A stretch of DNA of 64,000 bases from contig WOAB01000233.1 of assembly GCA_027886185.1 (NCBI GenBank), forward strand, positions 248,001 to 312,000. Direction: 5' to 3'. The notes beneath the pieces were generated by a model. That model did no database searches, was not told the origin of the DNA, and saw only the letters and a list, made by a program, of their open reading frames with translations. The position numbers and the translations under genes were made by a program. Within the stretch, counting starts at the first letter, position 1. The number at the start of each line of letters is the position of its first letter. The DNA is from Rheum nobile (taxonomy: Eukaryota > Streptophyta > Magnoliopsida > Caryophyllales > Polygonaceae). This document shows positions 22,378 to 34,266 of this stretch, piece by piece.

Positions 22378-23627
22378 ATGGGTTATGTGTGCATCTTTGA
22401 TCCTATATGTGCTACTTGGGTGATCCCATTGAACAACTTTTTGTATTTTGCTTTCTTTGGAGACAGAACCACCTTGATTATTTTCTATTTTATGTCTTAT
22501 GGGTTAGTCTCACATTGCCATTGGCCTGTTAAAGGGCTTATTGGTGCTTTTGTTGTATGTGTTATCAACACCTTTGAATGGGAGAAGTTTAAGTACCTTG
22601 ATTGCCTTCTTGTTTACTTTAACTGCTCCATAATTGTGCAATATTTACTAAGAGCTCTGAATAATTCTGTCATACATAGAACAAAGAACCCTTTACTGAG
22701 GCCTAGACTAAGTCTCAACAATCTTACTTTTATGTTGCTTGGTTTTAGTATGAAGTTGGCTCCTCCTGAACAATTTGGTATTAGAACCTGGTTTGATTTA
22801 TTTATGTCTGTTTTTTTTTCTGTTCTTCTTCTTTGTTTTTCTTTTCTGTCAGTGTTGTTTTTGTCTCTCTACACAGCTTGTTTCAGGTGTTTAACTTCTG
22901 GTTTCATGCTTGTAGGTTTGGTTTGCCTGGACAATGGTTGTGCCCCCTTTGTCTTTCTTCTCCTTCCTTATGCTTCTCTCTTTCTTCGCTTTGTTTTCCT
23001 TTTGCTTCGTTTGACTCTAAGTTTCTCTTTCTGATCTTTCTACAGGATTATTCAAGATTTGACAAATATTATGACAGGATTACTAAAGGAAAGAAGAGCC
23101 AACAGCCGGGAGAATCCCCATTATTGTTGAAACAAAGAAAACAATTGAACTCATACCATTTGAACAAACAGACTTGGAAAAATATATCTTGGATATATGG
23201 TCTCTTGGGTCCTAATGGTTTCGTGAACAAAGCGTTTGGATTGACTAAATTGCAACATAGAGACTTTGCTGGAAACTTTGCTGAATTCTATTTGAGCTAT
23301 GAATGTGAAATTGAAAATCTTTGCCCCAGTAATAAACATTATTTAAACTCTTTGAGGAGGAGTACTTCTATGTATATCACTCTTTGGGTTGATCACCTCT
23401 CTAAAATACACCTTGATCATTGTACTTTCATCAGTTCTTACATGTATGGAGTGCTACTGTGCCTGGAAAAACATGAATACCGAAATAAATTTACACTTGT
23501 GACCTATGCTATTATCTATCTTTACTCCATTAAAAAATTTAAGATTATGGTGGCAGTTAAAGGGAAATCCCCATTTAATGTGGACTTACAGGGTCACGCT
23601 AAATTTTTTAATAATAAGAGGAATTGA
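22378..23627 (+). other. ORF1-ORF2 spacer of LINE 2 with two overlapping open frames
   Basis: Not recognised. LINEs normally have little between ORF1 and endonuclease; here there are about 1.3 kb. Frame one (22378-23034, 218 codons) is hydrophobic and largely T-rich. Frame two (22833-23627, 264 codons) has a composition closer to a real protein after about codon 70: basic KKSQQPGESPLLLKQRKQ, then a mixed segment with WKNISWIYGLLGPNGF and HYLNSLRRSTSMYITLWVD. It stays open over 795 bp although the neighbouring LINE frames are full of stops. It could be a younger insert, a captured exon, or chance. Confidence 0.4.
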
Positions 23628-23725
23628 AGTACACTTTTAGCAATGGACATGCTGTATGAACAAGATAAAAATAACAAGACCCTCAAATGTTATTGGACAA
23701 AGGGCAATATACTCATCAGTTTTTT

Positions 23726-26700
23726 ATGAAGATTACATCCTGGAACTGTAGGGGTATTGCGAAAAAAAAACATGTGGTTGGATATTGTATCCTTCTGTAA
23801 AATAGAATGAATCCAGTTATTTGAAACTAGAACAAATAAAGAACCAAATAAAAAAACATGGAAAAAAGCAGGATTTGATCAATTCTACTTTATTCCGGCT
23901 ATTGGGTTTTCAGGAGGTATTTGTGTCATGTGAAAAACATATCAACTCATAAATGAAATACTCGAAATAGACAAAATAGACACAAGATTCATTAGCATTA
24001 TGTACACAAATCTTTGTACAAACATCAAAGCTCTATTGATTCTTACATATGCACCCCCGTATGAATCAGGAAAGAATGAGTTCTGGGATGACATTATTTC
24101 CTTTGTCAAAAATAGTGCCTTACCATGCATTATTATGGGCGACCTGAATGAAATACAAGATCCAAGTGAAAATAGGGTGGATCAATGCCACCAATTACAA
24201 AATTCGCAAGGTTAAGGCACTTTAAAAGTGAGTGTGAATTGATGAATATATCAATTTAGGGAAATACCTTTACATGGAGGAAAAACAAAACAAAGATTGA
24301 TAACATCTATGAAAAACTGGATAAGGTGTTGATTCAACATCAGATTTTTCAATAGTACTCGGATATCTATACCAAACATCATGCATTCACTAGATCAAAC
24401 CATTGTCCAATATCCACTGAATTAACTTCATCTACACCATTCCAAAATCAACCATTTAAATTTGAAAAAGTTTGGATGACAAGAAAGGATTTCAGAAATG
24501 TAGTCAAACAAGCGTGGAGAACAAACTATCATGGATCTAGAATGTATAATCTAGTATCCAAGACAAAGTTACTAAAAAACCACGCCAAAATTTGGAATAA
24601 AAGCACATTTGGTAATGTGTCTATCCAACTTCAAAACATAAAAAAACAGCTATCTCACATTCAAATAGATATTTGCACAAACTCTAATAATAATCTAATC
24701 CAAAAACAAAATAGACTCATTGAAAAAAAAATGAAAAACTTCTTAGTTTCCAAAAGATTTTTTGGAATCAAAGAGCAAAAGTAAAACACATAAAATTTAG
24801 CAACGCCAATGCTAGCTACTTTCATAAAATAGCAAGTGGAAGAAGAAATAGAAAAATCATAAAGGAAATCAAAAACCAAGAAGGAACTAGCATAATTGGA
24901 GAAGAGAATATAAGAAATGAAATCAGAAATGATTTCATAAAGAGATTTAAAAGTGAAGAAATGAATGAAGGGTTACTACGGGATAACCTTGAATTAATTC
25001 AACCTGAAATTTCATCAGAGGATAATGCAGAATTAATAAGAAATGTCTCTAATGAAGAGATTAAGAAGGTTGTTTTTGACATTGGTTCGTATAAATCACC
25101 GGAACCAGATGGTATGACAACATAATTCTATCAAAAATATTGGGACATCGTATGTCCATCTGTAATTCAAGCAGTGAACAGTTTTTTTTCTTTCGGGGAA
25201 ATTACTTAAACAAATCAACCATACATTTACATCTTTAATCCCAAAATGTAATAATCCTAACTCTACCAAACACTACAGACCTATAAGTTTATGTTCCATA
25301 ATTTATAAAATAATATCAAAAATCTTAACAATAAGGCTTAATAGCACTATGGAGAAATTAATCCATCTCTTGCAAGGAGCCTTTGTTGGAAACAAAGCTA
25401 TCTAATGAAATTTCATTTTTAAAATAATGGAGAAATTTGGATTTCATGATAAATTCATCAACTGGATAAAAGCAAAACAGGAAAACTGTAAGGAAATTAA
25501 GGATATTGTGGATGAATATTGTAAAATATCTAGACAAAAAGTAAACTTTCATAAATCTGCTTTTCAAGTTACGAAAAAAGTAACCAACACAAAGAAATTG
25601 GCGATCCAAGGTATACTTATAATCACAATTATGATTTCCCTTAACAAATATCTAGGATGCCCTATCTCTAATGGTAGAGTGAATTCTAACACCTTTGCTG
25701 ATCTTGTAATTAGTACACAACAACAGCTAACCAAATGGAAAACTAACTCTTTATGTCAAACAAGTAGAACTACATTAATAAAAGCTAACCTTGCTTCAAG
25801 ACCAAATTACATTATGCAAAGTTTTATGCTTCTCGCACAAACACACAATGACCTTGATAAAATAAATAGAACCATTTTATGGAATAAATAACAATCATAC
25901 AAACCTCTTATAGGATGGGAATTTTTTTTGTAAAACAATACAACAAGGAGGATTTGGATTGAGAAAATCGAAGGATATGAACAAAGCATTACAATTTAAA
26001 TTATTATGGAAAATCTTGGCTGGACCATATAATTTCTGGGTGAAAATTATAACTGAAAAGTACCTGAAAATACAACATATTTTACATTATGAGAAAAAAG
26101 GCAATTGTTCTTGGAAGTGGTCCAAAATGATTGAAATTTTTGACGAATTCAAAACCGAACTCATTTGGCAAGTTGGAAATGGTAGAACTATTAAATTTTG
26201 GGCTGATAGATGGTTCTCCAATATTCCCTTATGTGACATTATCAACATACACCCAACTCAGAACAAGGATGCATTGGTGGCAAATTTCATTTCACCAAAC
26301 AATATCTGGAATAGGGAAAAGATTGAACAAATTTAACCAACTGACATATCTAAGCAAATCACATCCATACCAATACCCTTAAACAATATAAATGATAGAA
26401 TGTACTGGGAAACCAGTAAAAATGGCTGGTTTTCTACAAAATCTGCCATGGATATGATTCTAGAAAATAAAAGATATACTGTTTATGACTCATCCTGGAT
26501 TTGGAAGTTGGACACTTATCCTAAGGTAAAAAAATTTCTTTGGAAAATTATGAAAACGGACTCCCAACCAAAGCAATACTGGTTGAAAAAGGAGTAGCAC
26601 TCCCTTAGAGATGTGTTCGCTGCAATGCACAAACCGAAGACTCTAATCATCTTTTATTCCAGTGTATCTACACCATGGGCGGTCTCTTAGTAGGGCATCT

Positions 26701-27166
26701 GGTTCCATAGAAACCAACAAAGCTTTGGAAGAACAAATAATGACATTGACATGATTAAGGATATTTCTATTTACATCAAAAATCAAATCCGTAATTGAAA
26801 ACAAACGAAGAGCTGGAACCCAGACTGTTTGACTGAAACTAAACAAAAAAAGAACAATAACAACAATAGTAGACGACCAAAGAAGAAATGGAAAAAACCT
26901 CCGGATAATGTCATAAAAATTAACACGGATGGATCCACCAAGACCAATGCAGAATCTAGCTATGGCTACATTTTCCGAAACAACAAAGGTAAACCAATAT
27001 TCCTTTTTGGGACAAATGTGGAATCTCTACACCTTTTAAAAACAGAAACCCTAGTAGTTAGGAATGCATTGATTAAAGCCTATGAATTAGGTCTTAACAA
27101 CATTCAAGTTGAATGCGATAACCTTACTATTGTAAACGTCTTGAATAAAATCTGGCATTGTCCTTA
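23726..27166 (+). pseudogene. LINE 2 ORF2 (endonuclease, RT, RNase H) with palm deletion
   Basis: The endonuclease starts at MKITSWNCRGI (23726); further on, LILTYAPPYESGKNEFW and MGDLNEIQDPSENRV match the AP-endonuclease-like fold. The linker helices are at 24476-24784. RT: KSPEPDGM-type block near 25090, LIPKC...RPISLCSIIYKI near 25230-25310, then QGAFVGNKA near 25376. The sequence MEKFGFHDKFINWIK (25427) then jumps to SRQKVNFHKSAFQ (25530). The RGLRQGDP and FADD segments between them, about 150 residues, are missing. 25600-25891 is the thumb (YLGCPISNGRVN), 25959-26597 the zinc-binding region, and 26829-27166 an RNase H (VIKINTDGSTKTNAE, later LLKTETLVVRNAL and VECDNLTIVNVL). Several stops are present. 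Confidence 0.87.
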
Positions 27167-27432
27167 GGATATTGAATTCTTCATTTCTGATATCCTTTGT
27201 GTTTTACAACTATTTTCTTCAGTGCAGATTTGTCATGTCTTTCGAGAAACAAACGATGTTGCCGACTGTATTGCAAAGTTGGGCCAGCAGAGTTCCTTGA
27301 AAGATATCCAAGCCAATATATCTAGAGCTTTTAGTTCTCATCCGTAAGGATGCTATAGACTGAGAAACCATGTCTTCTGTGGTTTTCGGTCGAATTTTTA
27401 CCTTATAAAAAAAAAAGATGATCTGGCAATGA

Positions 27433-28135
27433 CTACATAGAGAATGAGATAAAAATAAAAAATTATTATGTTGTGATAATGATTGCAGCATCTATTGATT
27501 GATCTGCGATCGATCCAAGAACGTTATTTCTTCCTCAAGTTATCATTCATCAAATTCGTGTGGGCCCCGTATACCTATCGTGATACGAATCCATCAAAGG
27601 TATAATTGTCACGCAACCATGCGAACTTAAACTCGTATTTATTAACATAAATCATAAGCTATCTAGCTTGATCAATTACTTCAAGACTAAAAAATAGGAA
27701 GTTTTGAATATTTCCTCCACCAATATTATATTTCCTAAGTGTATTTTTATTTACTCTTTCAAAATCAGGAATAGATGTTAAGGGTTCGTTTGGTATGGAA
27801 TCTAGAATAGGATTATAATGAGAAATTGGAATGGAACCAGTAATCGGAATGAATTTCCCGAAGGTCATTGTTTGATATGTTGTTCGAACAAATCATACCA
27901 GAACTTTGTCGTTTTGTTATTTATGGGATGAGGAATCAAAATTTTAAACGTATGAATGTAAATTTTCAAGCTCATATCAACTCCTCCAAATCTCAGCTGA
28001 GCCAAACCAAATTCTCAACATAATTTTAAAATTATAATTTCACAAACACACAAAAATAATTAAAAGAATGAAGTAATTAAAAACACTAGAGCAAACCAAC
28101 ATATGAGCAGCTATGAGCAAACCATTTACAAATTA
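27433..28135. other. AT-rich stretch, possible degraded MITE, no gene
   Basis: No domain-bearing frame. At 27781 the sequence GGGTTCGTTTGGTATGGAAT resembles the start of many plant MITEs, and 28640-28660 reversed (GGGGCTTGTTTGAGAT) is weakly similar, but no target duplication was found. Confidence 0.35.
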
Positions 28136-28430
28136 ATAAACCCTTCGTTCAGTAATAAGTGTTGCTTTATTCATTTTTTTGTTAGAAATTATTTGTCATT
28201 TTAGGATTTTAGGTAATGAATTATTGGTTGGTTATGAGATATGTTATTTGAAATTGCACATATTGTCACTTTTTTATGTTAGTTATCTTTACTTATTGGT
28301 TAGAAGTGAGATAAATTATTATTACTTTATTGATTTTAGGAAAAGTTTGTAGTGTTTTAGCTAATTGATTACATTCCTTAATAAGTGTGTCAAAAGATAA
28401 AATAAAAAGTATAATTAAAAAAAAAGAGTA
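28136..28430. mobile_element. Stowaway-like MITE, copy 2
   Basis: Same family and orientation as 19515-19808: shared blocks include GAAATTATTTGTCATTTTAG and GGTTATGAGATATGTTATT on the left and a right end AAAAGAGTA. The left terminus is eroded (AACCCTTCGTTCAGTAATAA). Confidence 0.72.
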
Positions 28431-28749
28431 ATAAAAACTAAAATGTGAGTAGTCTAATCTCAGCACAACAAATAAAATTATTCAAAGACATTCATAAAAC
28501 TCACAAATCCATATTCTTTAAATCCATCCCCCGACTCTCATATCCAGACGGACACACCACACACATAAAATCTCTCTTTCATTTCGTCCAAATCCATCTC
28601 CATTGCTCTCAGATCCAATTGTTAATTTAGGTCTTCTAATCTCAAACAAGCCCCTTTCTTGCTGGACTAATTTCTTAAAGTTATTAGCTTTTTTCCCCTA
28701 ATTTACAACATTTCTTTTTACGTAGTTAAAAATTAGATTGTCTTTCACA

Positions 28750-29270
28750 TAAAGGTTCAATCTAAATCATTTTCATAGACAATCATTAGAAAGTTCTTCA
28801 ACATAGGATGAAGGGTCCCATTATGACTAATATTGTCATTCATACATAAATTACGTAGAGTATGTATATCACATGCTTTTGAGGCGAGAAAGTATGCCGC
28901 TTGATTAGCTTCTCTGCAATAATGATGAATTTTAATATCCTCAAAATGGGCTAGAAATCATCGAGTTTCGTTGATGATCATGCCGATTTTCCATGGTGGG
29001 TCCCAAGTTCCTTGTAAAGCATTTATAACAACTATGTTATCTCCTTTAATTATAAGCTTCTTAATACCCAATTGATGCAACTGAACCACTCCGATCCACA
29101 TCGAAATGACTTCTACTTGTAAGATAGTTGTTGGTTCAATAATGTGGCTATCCATAAATATAATATTACATTCCTATCCCTAAAAAGAAAACCTATTTTG
29201 GTGTTTTCATTGTCATTCCTTGATCCATCAAAGTTTAGTTTGATATGCTCACATGTTAGTTTTTCCCAGG
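28750..29270 (-). pseudogene. LINE 3 RNase H domain
   Basis: Minus strand: IKLNFDGSRNDN...GFLFRDRN near 29260-29180 (the DGS carrying the first catalytic Asp). After a frameshift ILQVEVISMWIGVVQLHQLG and IIKGDNIVVINALQG (29155-28958) follow, then a C-terminal REANQAAYFLASKAC near 28900. This is the RVT_3-type RNase H at the end of plant LINE ORF2. Confidence 0.82.
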
Positions 29271-29339
29271 CAATTTCTTATCCTTCTTTATCTTACTCTT
29301 CTACTTTTCTTTTCTTTCCTTTTTTTTTCTTTTTTTTTG

Positions 29340-30365
29340 CAAAAGAAGAAAAATAAAGGAAACCTAATACAAACATCACATCCAACCACTAACACATGCA
29401 ACCTCCCCCAAACTTGGCTCAAATCCACTCTAGCAAAACAAATCGACTATCCTAATCCCCAGATGGGTAGGATGAACAAATAGGCTCGGTATGCTTTTGT
29501 GGAGCTTCCAAAGAAAAGGCAATTAGGGCACAAATGGGCTTCAAGAAGAGGAAAACATATATAGGGTGGTCAAGGATGAAGGGCTAATATAAAACAATGC
29601 CTCAATCATATTAATGTCATGTACATAAATCATAAGCGTAGCCTTGATAAAGATTTTAATGCAAGTTCTAGAGTTAGCAAGCAAGTAGAGATTCACACAC
29701 AAGTGAAATAAGAGGACTCATGAAATTATAGTCCATAAAAGGCTCAAAAGCTCACTAGGATGCTTGTCTAGAGTATTGGTCCTAACACATCTTAATCAAA
29801 GGTCACATGCTGCAACCAAATGTCAAACATTCAAGCACTCATAATCATGCACATAAAGCAATTGCAATATCAACAACCAAAACATGCTGAGGGGACTCAC
29901 AAAGCATGCATCACAAGGAAAACAACCAGATGGGAAGAAGCAAAGGGAGTCAAATCCAACATCCAACAATGCAATGCATGCAAACATAACAAAAGACATG
30001 GAAAACTAACATTAAATGCAAATGCAAATGGAAACATGTCAGTCTACTAATGAGTATCAACCCCCCAAGCTAAAATCTACATTGTCCCTAATGTAGAGAA
30101 AATAACGAGAGGAAGAAGAAACTCACAGAGAAAATCTACTGAGGAGGTGGAAATGGGGCATGGTAGGGCAGATCTGTGGTGGTGGTGGAGGTCGTCGACA
30201 GTCTGGATCGTGGTGTGGGTGGTGCGATGGAGATGGATGAGATGAGATGAGAGGTGAGGGAGAGGGAGCGGTGAGAGAGAGACAAAGGAGAGGCTGAGAG
30301 ATTAGGGTAAGGGAAAAGAAAGGGAAGGTGAGAAAGAAAAAAAATTAAATTTTTTTTTTTGGGAA
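29340..30365 (-). other. 3' non-coding region of element B
   Basis: No gene. It contains the CCCCCCAAGCTAAAATCTAC segment (30061) shared with element A, a G/A-rich block at 30230-30330, and a polypyrimidine tract near 29310-29340 at the junction with LINE 3. Confidence 0.5.
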
Positions 30366-30507
30366 AAACGCACGGCTGTGCGTTTTACCGCACATGCCGT
30401 ATGGTGTTCTCGAAGTGAGCAAAATAAAAATAAAAATCTGAACAACTACCAAAAACGCACGGCCGTGCACTTGAGTACACAGGCCGTGCGGTGCTCTCGA
30501 AGTGAGC
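30366..30507. repeat. GC palindromes of element B, internal copies
   Basis: Two direct copies about 88 bp apart. Each starts ACGCACGGCYGTGC, continues through a second GC block (ACATGCCGTATGGTG / ACAGGCCGTGCGGTG) and ends TCTCGAAGTGAGC. The core CGCACGGCCGTGC is palindromic. Related blocks are in the LTR at 34227-34266. Confidence 0.8.
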
Positions 30508-30607
30508 AATTTATTTTTATTTTTTTAGGAAGAAGGAATAATTCATTCCTTAGGTTGCCTCCCAAGAAGCGCTTATTTAAAGTCCTTAGCCTGACCTTCC
30601 ATCAGCT

Positions 30608-30952
30608 TTAAGTACTCGGATCAGGACGGTCGGTGGTGCCCTGCTTGATCGGATTAGGTGTGACAACATGCATCAATCGACGACTCTGCACCTTGAACTT
30701 TCCAGAGTTCATATGCCATAACTCAATTGTCCCACCTCTCAGAACTCGAGTCACCCTATATGGTCCTGACCATCTTGTCCCCTTAGGACCTGGAAACATG
30801 TTAGATTTCTCATGGGAAAACAACACCATATTTCCACTCTTAAACTCAACCTTTGTTCTAGCCTTCTTCCTTTTCTTTGGAGTTCCCCTTTTCACCATCT
30901 TAATGGTTTCACCATTGTTCGAGTCCAGATCTCCCAGGGATACATCAAGCAA
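30608..30952 (-). pseudogene. Integrase C-terminal fragment of element B
   Basis: KARTKVEFKSGNMVLFSHEK, then FPGPKGTRWSGPYRVTRVL and GGTIEL match the C-terminal, chromo/SH3-like DNA-binding part of gypsy integrases of this lineage (the R-W-S-G-P-Y/F block). It follows the protease remnant with no RT or integrase core between, so it marks the right edge of the internal deletion. Confidence 0.82.
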
Positions 30953-31512
30953 TCGAGCGATATGATCTCATCATGTTCAAGATCAACCTCAATCTTATAG
31001 CGGGCACCTATAACAGGAGTTGGTGGAGTGTCTTTGTATATCTCCAGGAAGTAATACCTGAAATATTTATACTCAATCTTCTCTTCCCCTATTGTGAATG
31101 AAAGCTTCCCATTCTTGACATCAATATTAGCCTCAGCAGTGGCTAAAAATGGTCTCCCAAGGATGAAGGGAGTCTTATCACTAACCTCCATGTCAAGAAT
31201 CACAAAATCTCCTGGTATGAAAAACATTCACACGAACATTTTCTATTATGCCCACAGGATGAGTAACAGACCTATCAACCATAAGGAAACGCATCTTGGA
31301 TGGAACAGGCTCACCAAATTTTAGTTCTTTGCAGATTGACAAAGGCATAACCTTGACACTAGACCTGAGATCACAAAAACAATTATAAGTCAGATTGCCA
31401 AAATATGCAGGGATAAATAATTCACCCGGATCTTATAGTTTCTTTGGCATCTTCTCAGCACAATCCATTGTCAAGGCCATGGTCTTATAGTCCTCCAGCC
31501 TTCTCTTCTTGA
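30953..31512 (-). pseudogene. Protease domain of element B
   Basis: After a stop near 31437, one frame reads CDLRSSVKVMPLSICKEL, the aspartic protease block (usually CDLGAS-N-MPLS) with Asp kept and Gly-Ala changed to Arg-Ser. A frameshift near 31230 leads to PGDFVILDMEVSDKTPFILG, then RPFLATAEANIDVKNGKL (31227-30892), the conserved C-terminal half. Inactive. Confidence 0.8.
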
Positions 31513-33141
31513 TCAGAATCTCATTAGAAACTTAGCATACGCATGCATTTGAGTGACGACATCTATGAAAGGTATGTCAACATACAACTTCTTCATCATC
31601 TCCTTAAACTTCACAAATTGGTGCTCTAGCTGTATATGTATCCTTCTCTGAGGAAAAGGCATAGGTGGCTTGTATGGCGGGGGAGCAACATACTTGGGTT
31701 CTTCTTCTTGTGGCTTCTCCACATGCTCCTTTGTCGCTTCTTTTTCTCTTGGACTGTGCTCCTCCAACTGTTTTTCTTTACTCAGAGACAGCCCTGCAAT
31801 GCTCCTTGGGGTTGACTTTGGGTTGACCAAGAAGTTGACCAGCCGGCCTAGGAACATTCATAGCAATTTGGGCCAACTGACTCTCAAGATGGTCCATCCT
31901 CTTAGGCAAGATCTCGAAGTTGTCAGCCTTCTTAGACAAGGCTTCCAACTGAGAAGCCATGTTCCCCTGAATTTTAGCTATTTCCCTCAACACAGACTCA
32001 AGTGCAGAGTTCTCAAATGATTGAACGAGAGCTTGATTTTGCGGTTGAGAGACTCTCGGTTGGAACCCAAGTGGTTTTCTCTGTTGAGCATCGTCATTCT
32101 TGTAGGAGAAGTTTGGATGATTCCTCCACCCAAGATTATAGGTATTGGTATACGGATCATTCCTAGGATCTCTGTTGAAGCTATTCATGTAGTTCACTTC
32201 TCCCTGAGACTCGTTTTGGGAAGCAAATAGGTTGACAAGATGATATTGTATGGTCACCCTCTCCACAAAACTAATAGGCTACACCAAAAACAGCTTGTGT
32301 GGATTGCCTTGTGCTTTTCGCTTGAGACTTTTGCACTAACAGATTTAGCTTGTTGATCTCCTGTGTCATAACATCCCTGCAGGTTTATCAACAACGTTGA
32401 AGCATCAATGATTATCCAGGTAGAATTATCAACAGCATTGTAGAAGACATGCAGTAGGGTCCATTTTTGTTGTCCATGATGGGGGCACAACATCAGAAAT
32501 TCCTTGAATCTTTTTCACCCCTCATAAAGAGACTCTTCATCCTTCATCTTGAATGCAAGAATCTGATTCCTCATCTCAGCAGTCTTCTTGGGTGGAAAGT
32601 ATTTGTTGAGGAATGCCTTTGTTAACTCGTCCCAAGTTGTTATCGAGCCAAGAGATAGGGCCTTGAACCAAGCTTTGGCCTTGTCTCGTAGAGAGAATGA
32701 AAAGGCTCGCAGGAATAGCGCATCTTGGGATACCTCATGGATCTTCACAGTATCCATTAGCTCAATAAAAGTGGCCAGATATTGGTGTGGGTTCTCAGTA
32801 GGTAGACCTCCAAATTGATTCTGCTGAACCATATTGATTAGGGAAGGTTTCAGCTCGAAGTTACGAGATTGCACCGGAGGTCGGACCACATCAGAAATAA
32901 GTCCAAGGTGATTTGGCATCACATAATCACCAAGTGTCATGCGTGGTTCCTAAACCTGTAGAGGAGAATCGTCCTCCACTCTATTGTCACCCATTGCTTG
33001 TTCTATGGCTTCGCGTTGTTGTCTTCTTCTAGCACGAAAAGTACGCTCAGGTTCGGGATCGTAGTCGTTGAGATTACCAGTGCTCAGGGGCTCTTCGAAT
33101 CTAAAGAAAACAAGTCTGAAAGCAAAGCAACAAAAAAACAA
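31513..33141 (-). pseudogene. gag of element B
   Basis: 33141-32950 is the N-terminal part. 32940-32515 is the gag core (FELKPSLINMVQQNQFGGLP, LRAFSFSLRDKAKAWFKAL, TTWDELTKAFLNKYFPPKKT). After a decayed zinc-knuckle segment (32490-32280), 32266-31778 has the TNTYNLGWRNHPNFSYKN block and a coiled coil (AKIQGNMASQLEALSKKADN). 31857-31513 has the Pro-rich linker (YVAPPPYKPPMPFPQRRIH) and IPFIDVVTQMHAYAKF preceding the protease. Several frameshifts and stops break the frame. Confidence 0.85.
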
Positions 33142-33206
33142 GATTAAAAATAAAACAAAGACTTAGTCAAACCAGTTGTAGGAAAACAACTGATACTAGC
33201 AATAGT

Positions 33207-33223
33207 CCCCGGCAACGGCACCA
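33207..33223 (-). other. Primer binding site of element B (tRNA-Asp type)
   Basis: Minus strand TGGTGCCGTTGCCGGGG, one base different from the Athila/Ogre-type site, 6 nt from the LTR end at 33230. Confidence 0.88.
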
Positions 33224-34186
33224 AAAACTTGATAGGATAAAAACCTACCCACAAGCGTATGTGATCAGTTGTATCTTTTCAAGTATCATTCCATGAGGAC
33301 TATGTAGTATCGATTGTAACTTTGACTGGTAAGCTAAGCCAAAAGATGGGAATTTTCGTTAAACTAATAACTAAAATTAAGAAAAAAAATACAAGTGATG
33401 ATTGTAATCAATGGAGGGAAGGTTTCCAGAGCAAGGGATCCCCGCAACTATGCTTCAATAAACTCAACTAGATAAAAGTCTGAATTTAGTCTATCTTTGT
33501 TGAAGGTAACTATCTTAGGTAATTACTAATTTCTCTTGGATGATAGCAAATGTGCCTAGATTCAATTAACATCCACTCTCGCGACTTGCTAATCAAGATC
33601 TAGACCCTTTGGGCGCTTAGAATCTAAGGTCAAACTGAATAAACATCCACTCTCGTGACTTGCTAAATCCAACCTAATGTTAGGGTTTCTATCATAGTTA
33701 TTAATCCACTTGAGTAATTAAGATGTTTTTGCAATAAAAAAATATCAGGTTCAATTCCTAGGATTCCAATAGAAGTTATTACGTCTCGGTCTCAAACCCT
33801 ATCTGACTACCTATTAACGTTTTTACCTCTTGGTTGCAAACCCTAATAGGATCCAATTCGCATAAGCTAATATGTGCATTAAGCATCTAGGAATGAATCA
33901 ACAAAGTTTTAGATTTTCATTCAGGCAAATATCAAACAAGTCTACCTATGCATAGTTGGGATCACCCTAACTCTAGAAATATGGAAATTAGCTAGACATA
34001 ATTGCGGGAACAATCAATGAATTCATATTAACGATGAAAATCATAAACAAGATAAAGAGAAAGGGAAACTTAGTCTTGAATCCAGTAGAACAATCTGCAA
34101 AGTTGAAATCTTCAGTTGAGGCAAACAACTATGTCTAGAGAGTTAGAAAAAGTGGCAAAAGATCCATCTAAAAACCTAAAACGAAG

Positions 34187-34194
34187 TATTTATA
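34187..34194 (-). promoter_or_regulatory. TATA box of the element B LTR
   Basis: Minus strand ATGTATAAATACTTC. The GC palindromes lie 35-75 bp upstream of it in the direction of transcription. Confidence 0.55.
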
Positions 34195-34226
34195 CATATT
34201 CTAAAAATAAAGTCATTTGGGTAAAA

Positions 34227-34266
34227 TGCACGGCCCGTGTCTTGTTTCCGCACGGCCAAGCGCACG
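34227..34266. repeat. GC palindromes in the U3 of the element B LTR
   Basis: Three copies of GCACGGCC (one extended to GCACGGCCCGTG) within 40 bp, matching the core of the internal repeats at 30366-30507. Confidence 0.75.

Larger units (their letters stand above)
20007..27416 (+). mobile_element. LINE 2 (plant L1 type), 5'-complete with target duplication
   Basis: Plus-strand order: C/T-rich 5' UTR, ORF1, a long spacer with two open frames, endonuclease, RT, zinc-binding region, RNase H, short A-tail (27406-27416). The flanks GATGATCTGATAATAA (19991-20006) and GATGATCTGGCAATGA (27417-27432) match at 13 of 16 bases, so this is one full insertion. RT lacks the catalytic palm and many stops are present, so it is dead. 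Confidence 0.88.

Noticed and set aside
27781..28664. hAT- or Harbinger-like MITE starting GGGTTCGTTTGG
   Set aside because: The inverted end is weak and no target duplication was found; left as an unlabelled AT-rich stretch.
30378..30611. 77-codon plus frame over the element B palindromes
   Set aside because: It translates the GC palindrome repeats and is antisense to the element.
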